Shown one piece after another: positions 9,893 to 20,776 of a DNA stretch of 55,637 nucleotides (its first letter is position 1; every line of letters begins with the position of its first letter). Source of the stretch: Massilia sp. ZL223 (GTDB taxonomy: Bacteria > Pseudomonadota > Gammaproteobacteria > Burkholderiales > Burkholderiaceae_D). Made by a program: the position numbers and the translations under genes. The stretch covers positions 1 to 55,637 of the forward strand of contig NZ_JAGPWD010000038.1 in assembly GCF_018119395.1 (NCBI RefSeq). The letters are read 5' to 3'. Below the pieces are notes generated by a model. It saw only the letters and a program-made list of their open reading frames with translations, did not search any database and had not been told where the DNA came from.

Positions 9893-10672
9893 ATGACTTT
9901 TAAGCCAGCACGCCTGCTGTTAGCCCTGATCGCCGTTGCAGCGGCGCCCGCCTTTGCCCAGAACCTCGCAGTGGTGAACGGCAAGCCGATCCCGTCGGCG
10001 CGTGCCGATGCGATGGTCAAGCAAGTCGTCGCGCAAGGCCAGGGCCAGGATTCGCCGCAGCTGCGTGAAATGATCAAGCAAGGCCTCATCGAGCGCGAAG
10101 TGCTGATGCAGGAAGCCATCAAGCAGGGCTACGACAAGAAGCCGGAAGTGAAGGCCGCGCTGGACAACGCGCGCCAGGCCATCGTCGTGAACCAGCTCGC
10201 CAAGGACTACATCGCCAAGAACCCGGTGAGCGACGCGGAAATCAAGGCCGAGTACGACAAGTTCAAGGCCCAGACCGGCGACAAGGAATACCACGTGCGC
10301 CACATCCTGACCGACAGCGAAGCGGACGCCAAGGCGATCATCGCCAAGCTCAAGGGCGGCGCCAAGTTCGAGGACCTGGCCAAGCAATCGAAGGACACCG
10401 GCACCGCCAACAGCGGCGGCGACCTGGACTGGGCTGTGCCTGCCTCCTTCCCGGCTGAGTTCGCCGCCGGCTTCACCGGCCTGCAGAAAGGCGCCATCAC
10501 CGAGACCCCGGTCAAGACCCAGGCCGGCTTCCACGTGATCAAGCTGGACGACACCCGCGCCGCCAAGCTGCCGTCGCTGGAAGAAGTCAAGCCGCAGATC
10601 GCGGACTCCCTGACCCAGCAGAAACTGCAGGCCTACCAGGAGCAAATGGTCAAAAAGGCAAAGGTGCAGTAA
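9893..10672 (+). CDS. Periplasmic PpiC-type peptidyl-prolyl isomerase (copy 1)
   Basis: A 259-residue exported parvulin-type foldase. A cleavable signal peptide (to about residue 22, APAFA then QN) is followed by a SurA-like N-terminal helical region (AVVNGKPIP, REVLMQEAIKQG) and a parvulin domain (VRHILTDSEADAKAII, GGDLDWAVP, GFHVIKLDDTR). It would help fold outer-membrane or secreted proteins. The following gene is a close paralog. Upstream is bolA, 106 bases away, with its own candidate promoter, so it may be a separate transcript. C-terminal KKAKVQ is shared by both copies. Confidence 0.93.
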   Translation: MTFKPARLLLALIAVAAAPAFAQNLAVVNGKPIPSARADAMVKQVVAQGQGQDSPQLREMIKQGLIEREVLMQEAIKQGYDKKPEVKAALDNARQAIVVNQLAKDYIAKNPVSDAEIKAEYDKFKAQTGDKEYHVRHILTDSEADAKAIIAKLKGGAKFEDLAKQSKDTGTANSGGDLDWAVPASFPAEFAAGFTGLQKGAITETPVKTQAGFHVIKLDDTRAAKLPSLEEVKPQIADSLTQQKLQAYQEQMVKKAKVQ

Positions 10673-10777
10673 GATGTGCTGTCGCCGGCGGCGCATCCAG
10701 GATGGAGACAAACCTGGTTCGGCGCCGGTTCTCGTCGCCCGCGGCGATACTTTTCGTGTTTATATAGGATCTCAACA

Positions 10778-11554
10778 ATGATTTTGAAGCCAGCCCGCCT
10801 GTTGTTAGCCATGACCGCAATGGTTGCCATGCCAGCATTCGCGCAAAACGTTGCGACCGTCAATGGCAAGCCGATCCCGGCGGCCAAGGTTGACCAGCTG
10901 GTCAAGCAAGTCGTCGCCCAGGGCCGCGCCACCGATTCGCCGCAACTGCGCGAAGCGATCAAGCGTGACCTGATCGGCCGCGAAGTGTTGATCCAGGAAG
11001 CCGACAAGCAGAACATCGGCGCGCGCGCCGACGTGAAGGCAGCGATCGACAACGCCCGCCAGAGCATCATCATCAACGCCATGCTCGCGGACTACGTCAA
11101 GAAGAACCCGGTCAAGGATGCCGACATCAAGGCCGAGTACGACAAGTACAAGTCGCAAGTGGGCGACAAGGAATACCACGCACGCCACATCCTGGTGGGC
11201 ACCGAGGAAGAAGCCAAGGCCATCATCGCCAAGCTGAAGGGCGGCGCCAAGTTCGAAGAACTGGCCAAGCAGTCGAAAGACGGCAGCGCCAACAACGGCG
11301 GCGACCTGGACTGGGCAAGCCCGGCAGCCTATGTGCCTGAGTTCTCGAAGGCCATGGTTGGCCTGCAAAAAGGCGCCATCACCGAAACCCCGGTGAAGAC
11401 CCAGTTCGGCTACCACGTGATCAAGCTGGAAGACACCCGTGCGGCCAAGATCCCGGCCCTGGACGAAGTCAAGCAGCAGGTCGCGGAACAGCTGCAGCAG
11501 CGTCAGCTGGCGCAGTACCGCGAAAGCCTGGTCAAGAAGGCCAAGGTTCAGTAA
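10778..11554 (+). CDS. Periplasmic PpiC-type peptidyl-prolyl isomerase (copy 2)
   Basis: This 258-residue paralog of the preceding gene has the same order: signal peptide MILKPARLLLAMTAMVAMPA ending FA-QN, SurA-like helical region, then parvulin domain with ARHILVGTEEEAKAII, GGDLDWASP and GYHVIKLEDTR. The two appear about two-thirds identical along their full length, so this is a fairly recent tandem duplication. The ATG at 10778 is chosen because the signal peptide begins there and AGGAT lies 8 bases upstream; an in-frame extension to 10676 would put a basic, non-conserved leader before the signal. A strong intrinsic terminator follows. Confidence 0.93.
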   Translation: MILKPARLLLAMTAMVAMPAFAQNVATVNGKPIPAAKVDQLVKQVVAQGRATDSPQLREAIKRDLIGREVLIQEADKQNIGARADVKAAIDNARQSIIINAMLADYVKKNPVKDADIKAEYDKYKSQVGDKEYHARHILVGTEEEAKAIIAKLKGGAKFEELAKQSKDGSANNGGDLDWASPAAYVPEFSKAMVGLQKGAITETPVKTQFGYHVIKLEDTRAAKIPALDEVKQQVAEQLQQRQLAQYRESLVKKAKVQ

Positions 11555-11578
11555 TCACGCTGGATCGGCAAGCGAAAG

Positions 11579-11601
11579 GCGCTCCCTCGGGAGCGCTTTT
11601 T
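11579..11601 (+). terminator. Intrinsic terminator after the ppiC pair
   Basis: Perfect 8-bp stem GCGCTCCC / GGGAGCGC with a TC loop, followed by five T residues. It lies 25 bases past the stop at 11554. Confidence 0.9.
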
Positions 11602-11733
11602 CATTGTCGCGAACATCCGCGGGCGCAGGCCTTATCCAGCCGGACCTTGCCCTTCCCGCTTCCGAACCCGCAGACCCGCGACAAGGACGGGCCGATGCAT
11701 TGCTGCCCGCCCCTTCCACAGACACCGGCGGTC

Positions 11734-12192
11734 CTAGTTCTTTGTCCGCAACAACTGTCGAAGCTCTTTCAGCAGCCCTTCGGCTTCGTGTCTCGTGGCT
11801 GAGTTCCCGCAAGCATTCACCCAATACCGATTTCCATCCTGCGAGAGGAAGAGCAGGTGCTCTTCACCCGTCGCCATGGCGTAGCGCGAGGAGGTGTTGT
11901 CATTCATGACCACAAGCTGTGCCGGCGCCTTCCCCTTCAGGTTCTCCAGCACGTCGATCGTGATCCTGAAGGCGCTGATACCGTCCGGGTCCTCGGGATC
12001 GTCGCTCAGGCCTTCCTCCGATTGCACGCGCCCGATCACGATCGCTTCGGCGGCGGCCACTTCGACGCCGAGTGGCGTCCGATACCCGGATTGTCCGGTC
12101 CGGGGATCGAGGCAAACGGCATGCGCGGTCACTGCCTGGTCGCAGAGTGCGAGGACGACCGCGCACGGGCCAAGGCCCCGCGATGCCCTCAT
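11734..12192 (-). CDS. Hypothetical secreted protein (NTR-like pattern)
   Basis: A 152-residue protein with a probable signal peptide (about residues 1-25, VTAHA then VC). The mature part has an early Cys, then AIVIGRV, VLENLKGKAP, LLFL and near the end NACGNS. This Cys / VGxV / LKG / CGNS pattern recalls small secreted NTR/TIMP-like proteins, but the assignment is tentative. It lies 40 bases downstream of the gene at 12233-12550 on the same strand, so the two may form an operon. The ribosome site before the ATG is weak, so the start is uncertain. Confidence 0.6.
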   Translation of the reverse strand: MRASRGLGPCAVVLALCDQAVTAHAVCLDPRTGQSGYRTPLGVEVAAAEAIVIGRVQSEEGLSDDPEDPDGISAFRITIDVLENLKGKAPAQLVVMNDNTSSRYAMATGEEHLLFLSQDGNRYWVNACGNSATRHEAEGLLKELRQLLRTKN

Positions 12193-12232
12193 CCGGATCT
12201 GCCGTCCCGGCGCGGCGCCGGCGACTCCCGCG

Positions 12233-12550
12233 TCAAGGCAACTCGCTGGAATGCCCCAGCCACTCGATGCATTTGCCGCGCAAATTCGGGAAACGGCGCG
12301 CGATCCCGGTCAAGCCCTCTTCCAGCTGGACCTTCGTATTAAACGGGAACACGTCGCTCATCGACAGGGCGACCGCGATCCTGTACTCATCGCCGGAATC
12401 CAGCCACTTATCCCGGACGGCGAGGATTTCCTCCCCGTTATCCGAGACACACCAGATCAGGCGGTCCAATATTTCCGCGATCGCTTCCGCAGGCAATTCC
12501 GGCGCCCTGTTGTCAACCAGGGATTCCATAAACGCTCTGAGTTCTGTCAT
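12233..12550 (-). CDS. Hypothetical protein (105 aa)
   Basis: An unrecognised acidic, mostly helical cytosolic protein with no signal or membrane segment. Segments such as AEAIAEILDRLIWCVSDNGE and DEYRIAVALSM suggest two helical hairpins. GGAG lies 7 bases before the ATG, which supports real translation. The size, acidity and pairing with another unknown gene are reminiscent of immunity-type proteins, but no toxin is present, so this is only a remark. A ~500-base non-coding region lies upstream and presumably holds the promoter. Confidence 0.6.
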   Translation of the reverse strand: MTELRAFMESLVDNRAPELPAEAIAEILDRLIWCVSDNGEEILAVRDKWLDSGDEYRIAVALSMSDVFPFNTKVQLEEGLTGIARRFPNLRGKCIEWLGHSSELP

Positions 12551-13057
12551 GGCGCGACTCCATCGTTAGCGGATTGGTGGAAAGCAGCCGGCCCAACGGA
12601 TGGCCGGACTGCCCCGGCCTTCACTGTCCGACTTCCGGAAGCCGTGGTGGCGGGTAGCCCGGCGGATATGCTGAAGAGATTTCGAAGCGATTGGCGGCGC
12701 CCGGCCGCCGCGCGCGACACGCGGCGGCCGGGAAACAGGCCCGAATCGGGCGCGAGCAATACTGACATACTGAGCCATCCCCTTAGACATTCGATCGTTG
12801 TCGATAAATATCCATGCGAGCTTGTAGCGTGCTCGTCTAGGGTTCAGTGTAAGAGAAGTGTTACAAATATCGCAAGCAAAAGTTCCAATTGCTGTAGCAA
12901 TTTTTACGACAATGTCGTCGTGTTGCGCGCGACATTCGCCTGATCTTGGTGTACAAATGGACGCCCGTGCAAACATGGCCGCTTCGGCCGCCGGCCGAAA
13001 GCGGTCGATGATGCTGATCGAAAGGCCGGCGAGCCCGGGCTGGGCCCTGCCCGACGC
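12551..13057. other. Long non-coding region with adjacent palindromes
   Basis: About 500 bases without a credible gene. The part at 12770-12960 is noticeably more AT-rich than its surroundings. It contains AATTGCTGTAGCAATT (12887-12902, 7-bp arms) followed by five T on the plus strand, and ACGACAATGTCGT (12906-12918, 6-bp arms). The first looks like a small terminator or operator. Short ORFs here have atypical composition and no ribosome sites. The region is upstream of the 12550-to-11734 pair and downstream of the gene at 13058-13636. Confidence 0.55.
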
Positions 13058-13636
13058 TTATTCTTCGTCGCAATGCCGCGGCGCGCCCGGATAGACACCG
13101 TTGTTGTAGGCATCGAGCACGCCTGCCCAGGCACGTTGCAGAGGGCATCCGCCCGCCGTGCACTCGCCCAGGGCCACCCCGCTGTTGAACCACGCCGTCG
13201 CCGCATTGATCACGCTCTGCACGCCCGACGGGGCCGAAGCGCCCGCGGCGCGGTTCAGGACCGCCGCCACGTACTGGTGGGCCAGGATCAGGTAAGCGTC
13301 GCCGCGCGTCGGGCGGTCCATGATCTGCTGCCAGGCCAGGCCGCTGGAGAAGAACGGCGCGTTGCGGTCGAAGCCCGACGGCCAGACCACGCCCGGCTTG
13401 TTGCTCCAGTAACCCTGCGTACGCACGCAGCCCTTGGGCGGACAAGCGCAGTCGGCCAGTTCCGTCTCCGCCTGCATGACCAGCTGCGCGCAGGGGTTCG
13501 CCACGAACGCCGTATCCGCCAGCACCACCCTGGCCTGGGCAGCCGCCATGCCGGGACTGCCGGCCAGACCAAGAACGAGCCCCAGCACCAATGCCACCCG
13601 GCTTGCCATACAGGTCAAGAAAGAACTCAACTTCAT
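13058..13636 (-). CDS. Secreted QGYW-motif protein
   Basis: A 192-residue exported protein. A signal peptide ends at about residue 34 (GMAAAQA). The mature part has CACPPKGCVRTQGYWSNKPG, then a spaced WQQIMDRPTRGDAYLILAHQ block and YVAAVLNRAAGAS. As I recall it, this TQGYW.N.P ... P.RGDA..ILAHQ..AA.LN pattern recurs in many extracellular bacterial proteins as a small cysteine-rich domain of unknown function. At least eight Cys suggest disulfides in the periplasm or outside. GGAGG precedes the ATG. No C-terminal sorting signal is visible. Neighbours give no functional clue. Confidence 0.75.
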   Translation of the reverse strand: MKLSSFLTCMASRVALVLGLVLGLAGSPGMAAAQARVVLADTAFVANPCAQLVMQAETELADCACPPKGCVRTQGYWSNKPGVVWPSGFDRNAPFFSSGLAWQQIMDRPTRGDAYLILAHQYVAAVLNRAAGASAPSGVQSVINAATAWFNSGVALGECTAGGCPLQRAWAGVLDAYNNGVYPGAPRHCDEE

Positions 13637-13768
13637 CGCATCCTCCGAGGTCGGACGGCCCGAAATGGCCGCTTCCGGAGGATGATGCGCGCACGCTGTG
13701 CGGCACGGCTTGCGTCAGCTCAGCCGTGCAAGTAGTTGAAATTCCTAGAAAAATCTTTCCTACAGCGA

Positions 13769-14485
13769 CTATTTCTTCCCGCGCAGGACCTCGATTTCCG
13801 CCCGCAGCTTGCTGCGTTCGGCGTAGGAAGTCTCCAGCTGCTTGCGCAGGTCGTTGAGCTCGGATTCCAGGCTGGAGCGCGCGGTGGTGGCGCCCACCAG
13901 CTCCATTTCCGCGGCCAGGCGGCGGTCGGATTCCTCGGCCTGGGCCGTCACGTTGCGCTCCAGCTGGGCGCGCAGCTCGGCAAGCTGCTTGTCCTTGCCG
14001 TCGATGGCCAGCTGGTCCTTGGCCTTGCTGACCAGGGCGTCGGTGGCGATCTGGCGCGCGTTGCGCAGTTCCGCGTTCAGGCGCTCGATTTCTTCCGAGC
14101 GGTCGGCCAGTTCGGCCTCGACCTGGGCGCGTGCGGTCGCCAGCGCATCGCGCTCGGCTTCCAGCTCGTCGCCGGCGCGCAGCAGCGCCTCGGTGTCGCT
14201 GGCGGTTTGCGAGATCGATTCGCGCACGCCGGCGCTGGCCTGGTCGGCGAACTGCCTGACCCATTCGACCAGGTCGTTGACGATCGATTCCGGAATATCG
14301 GGACGCGGCAGCTCAGGCGGCTTGACGTGCTCGGCGCGCCAGGCGGCCAGGTGCTTGTAGATCGCGGTCGGCGTGCCGAATCCGAGCACCTCGCGCACCG
14401 CGTCGATATTGATTTCCTTGCCGTCCTTTTGCAGGCCGGCCGCGGCTGCCGCCACATTCTCGAAAGTGACGTCCTCGCTTGCCAT
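13769..14485 (-). CDS. KfrA-like DNA-binding coiled-coil protein
   Basis: A 238-residue protein with an N-terminal KfrA-type helix-turn-helix (VTFENVAAAAAGL, INIDAVREVLGFGTPTAIYK, about residues 5-50) and then a long Glu/Ala/Arg-rich coiled coil from about residue 95 to the end. KfrA proteins are best known from broad-host-range plasmids, where they autoregulate and assist partition; chromosomal versions are poorly studied. The third in-frame ATG (14485) is preferred because GGGAG sits just before it; the earlier ATG is at 14518. An 18-bp perfect palindrome lies 57-74 bases upstream and is a candidate operator. No parA/parB or plasmid genes are nearby. Confidence 0.85.
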   Translation of the reverse strand: MASEDVTFENVAAAAAGLQKDGKEINIDAVREVLGFGTPTAIYKHLAAWRAEHVKPPELPRPDIPESIVNDLVEWVRQFADQASAGVRESISQTASDTEALLRAGDELEAERDALATARAQVEAELADRSEEIERLNAELRNARQIATDALVSKAKDQLAIDGKDKQLAELRAQLERNVTAQAEESDRRLAAEMELVGATTARSSLESELNDLRKQLETSYAERSKLRAEIEVLRGKK

Positions 14486-14541
14486 GGTTTCTCCCATCTT
14501 GGTGTGCTTCTTGTTCATGTTCGTATGATATGCCAGAGCGA

Positions 14542-14559
14542 AGCGGAACCGGTTCCGCT
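14542..14559. promoter_or_regulatory. 18-bp perfect palindrome, candidate KfrA-like operator
   Basis: AGCGGAACC followed by GGTTCCGCT is a perfect palindrome in the short gap between the purL terminator and the KfrA-like gene. On the minus strand it is followed about 12 bases later by TATCAT, a possible -10. Its role as an operator is inferred from position and symmetry. Confidence 0.5.
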
Positions 14560-14572
14560 AGCCGGCGAATGC

Positions 14573-14599
14573 AAAAGCGCCTCCGAAGAGGCGCTTTTT
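14573..14599 (-). terminator. Intrinsic terminator after purL
   Basis: Stem GCGCCTC / GAGGCGC with a four-base loop, flanked by A4 on the left and T5 on the right, so it could act in both directions. On the minus strand it begins 15 bases after the purL stop. Confidence 0.85.
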
Positions 14600-14613
14600 C
14601 GAGTGGCCGCCGC

Positions 14614-18651
<4,038 letters not shown>

Positions 18652-18705
18652 GGCTTGGACAGTCGGTTGATGCAGCGTGGCTGCTAGGGTGGAAGATAGC
18701 CCGCT

Positions 18706-18711
18706 ATTATA
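18706..18711 (-). promoter_or_regulatory. Candidate -10 element of purL
   Basis: A perfect TATAAT on the minus strand, 55 bases before the purL ATG. No good -35 hexamer was found at 16-18 bases, so only the -10 is proposed. Confidence 0.35.
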
Positions 18712-18853
18712 CAGCGTTGCAACATTGCCCGGATATGGACACTTCGAATGAAGATTTCTTGATATGAGCGATGCTTATAGGTATCTTTACCGAACAAAAT
18801 GACAATAAGCGCGCCTTCATCACTGCGCGCAAGAGGCGAAAGAGACGGCAACG

Positions 18854-20485
18854 ATGCAAGAGAACGGAAACCTGGCGGTCCTGGTGGTCGATCCCAACCA
18901 GGGAATGCGCACCAGCCTGCAAAACATGCTGAACCAGATCGGCATCTCGAAGGTCGAGTATGCGGTCAACGCCAACACGGCCATCAAGCAGCTGAGCCGC
19001 CGTTCCTACGACGTGATCTTGTGCGAGTACGACCTGGCCGGCGGCAGCGGCGAAGGCCAGGACGGCCAGCAGCTTCTTGAGGACCTGCGCCACCACAAGC
19101 TGATCAACGCCTCGACCATCTTCATCATGCTCACCTCCGAGGGGGTGTACGGCAAGGTGGTCAGCGCGGCCGAGCTGACCCCGACCGACTACGTCCTCAA
19201 GCCCTTCACCGTGGACATGCTCAGCGGCCGCATCAAGCGCGCGCTGGAGCGCCGCGCCGCCCTGCTCCCGGCCTGGCAGCAGGCCGCCCAGGGCAGGCTG
19301 CGCGAGGCCATTGCCGCCTGCGAAAAAGGTGCGGCGGCGCTGCCGCGCTTCGGACTCGACTTCACCCGCCTGCGGGCGGAACTCCACGCGGCGCTGGGCG
19401 AGCATGGGGAAGCCGGCTCGATCTACCGAGAAGTGCTGTCCGAGCGCCCGCTCGGCTGGGCCGGCCTGGGCCTGGCGCGCACCCTGCTCGCCCAGGAGCA
19501 GGTGGAAGAAGCCCGCGCCGTGCTCGAACAGCTGATCCAGGGCAACCCGCAACTGATGGCGGCCTACGACCTGCTTGCGCGCTGCATCGAAATCAGCGGC
19601 ACCCCGGCCGAGGCGCAGAAGGTGCTGGAGGAAGCCGTCGCTATCTCTCCGCACATGGTGCGGCGCCTGCGCAAGCTGGGCGAAGTGGCGATGGAAGCGG
19701 GCGACGCCGAGACGGCCGAGAAATCCTTCCGCCAGGTGGTCACCAGGGCGCGCTATTCCGAATTCCGCAATCCCGAAGACCACGTCAACCTGGTCAAGGC
19801 GCTGGTCACGCGCGGCGACGTGGCCCAGGCCGGCAATGTGGTGCGCGACCTGGACCGTTCGCTGCGCGGCAATCCGGCGGCGGACACCTGCAAGGCCTAC
19901 TCGAACGCGCTGGTCCAGGACAAGGCCGGCAACCCGGCCGCCGCGGTGGCCGAGCTGCATGCGGCGGTGAACGCCGTGCGCGGCGCCAGCGGCCTGTCCC
20001 CTACCCTCAAGATCGGCCTGGCGCAGGCTTGCCTCGACTACAAGCTGGATGCGCAGGCGTCGGATGTGATGCTGACCGTGATGAACGACGTCGACAGCGG
20101 CGTCACGGTCGACCAGGCGGTGGGCGTGTTCGTGCGCGCCGGCCGTCCGGACCTGGCCGACGGCATGGGCCAGCAGCTCAAGGCCCAGGCCCAGATCCTG
20201 CTGGGCGTGGCCGACGAGAAGCGCAACATGGGCGACGTGCGCGGCGCGGTGCAAACCCTGCTCGAGGCCCTGCACATGGCGCCGAACAACACGCAAGTGA
20301 TGGTGGCCGTGGCGGGCGGCATCCTGCGCCAGATCAACGAGCTGGGGTGGGACCACCACCTCAGCGAAGTCTGCGCGCAGCAGCTGGAACACCTGCGCGC
20401 CTACGACGCCCAGCACCCGCGCCTGGCCGCGCTGTCGGACGAATTCCTGGCGGCCAAGCGCAAGTATGGTATCTCGGCCGCCTGA
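18854..20485 (+). CDS. Receiver-domain TPR protein with altered phosphoacceptor
   Basis: A 543-residue protein: an N-terminal CheY-like receiver (about 1-125) and then a long TPR/alpha-helical repeat region (about 135-530). Receiver residues D13, T94 and K116 (YVLKPF) are present, but the phosphoacceptor position is E58 (DVILCEYDL), where related REC-TPR proteins usually have Asp. The second acidic residue at the active-site edge is P14, not Asp or Glu. Such proteins probably relay signals through protein-protein contacts; the partner is unknown and no histidine kinase is adjacent. No DNA-binding domain. D60, two residues on, is the only other candidate acceptor. Probably monocistronic. Confidence 0.88.
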   Translation: MQENGNLAVLVVDPNQGMRTSLQNMLNQIGISKVEYAVNANTAIKQLSRRSYDVILCEYDLAGGSGEGQDGQQLLEDLRHHKLINASTIFIMLTSEGVYGKVVSAAELTPTDYVLKPFTVDMLSGRIKRALERRAALLPAWQQAAQGRLREAIAACEKGAAALPRFGLDFTRLRAELHAALGEHGEAGSIYREVLSERPLGWAGLGLARTLLAQEQVEEARAVLEQLIQGNPQLMAAYDLLARCIEISGTPAEAQKVLEEAVAISPHMVRRLRKLGEVAMEAGDAETAEKSFRQVVTRARYSEFRNPEDHVNLVKALVTRGDVAQAGNVVRDLDRSLRGNPAADTCKAYSNALVQDKAGNPAAAVAELHAAVNAVRGASGLSPTLKIGLAQACLDYKLDAQASDVMLTVMNDVDSGVTVDQAVGVFVRAGRPDLADGMGQQLKAQAQILLGVADEKRNMGDVRGAVQTLLEALHMAPNNTQVMVAVAGGILRQINELGWDHHLSEVCAQQLEHLRAYDAQHPRLAALSDEFLAAKRKYGISAA

Positions 20486-20524
20486 ACGGAGGCCGGGCGT
20501 GCGCGCTCCCGCGCCGCTGCGCGC

Positions 20525-20722
20525 TCAGGCCAGGGCTTCCTTGGCCGCTTCCTCAGGCGTCAGGCCCTCGTAGAACTGGTCGGCAAACCACTCGACCTGC
20601 TCTTCGATGTGATCCTGCGCCTGCTTGACGGTCGCGCCGCCGGCGACGAGGAACTGTTCGACCTCGATGCACCACTGGATGAACGCCAAGGTTTCTTCGT
20701 CGAGTTCTTCTTTCTTGGCCAT
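20525..20722 (-). CDS. Small acidic hypothetical protein (65 aa)
   Basis: An unrecognised small cytosolic protein, acidic and predicted helical (ELDEETLAFIQWCIEVEQFL, AQDHIEEQVEWFADQFYEG, LTPEEAAKEAL). The start at 20722 is chosen because AAGGA lies 9 bases upstream; an in-frame ATG at 20752 has no such site. It lies 54 bases downstream of the 5-oxoprolinase gene on the same strand and may be co-transcribed. It converges with the REC-TPR gene 39 bases away; the gap holds a GC-rich inverted repeat without a T tract. Confidence 0.7.
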   Translation of the reverse strand: MAKKEELDEETLAFIQWCIEVEQFLVAGGATVKQAQDHIEEQVEWFADQFYEGLTPEEAAKEALA

Positions 20723-20776
20723 GGCTTTTTCCTTTATCGATCCTGGTCCCATTCTACCGCAGCGGCGCGGCGCGCC

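Noticed and set aside
10676..10777. N-terminal extension of the second ppiC-type gene
   Set aside because: It would place a basic 34-residue leader before a clean signal peptide that matches the first copy, and the ribosome site supports 10778.
12566..12976. 136-residue minus-strand ORF (and a 73-residue ORF at 12547-12768)
   Set aside because: Arg/Pro-rich, no ribosome site, overlapping the non-coding patch; judged spurious, though conservation was not tested.
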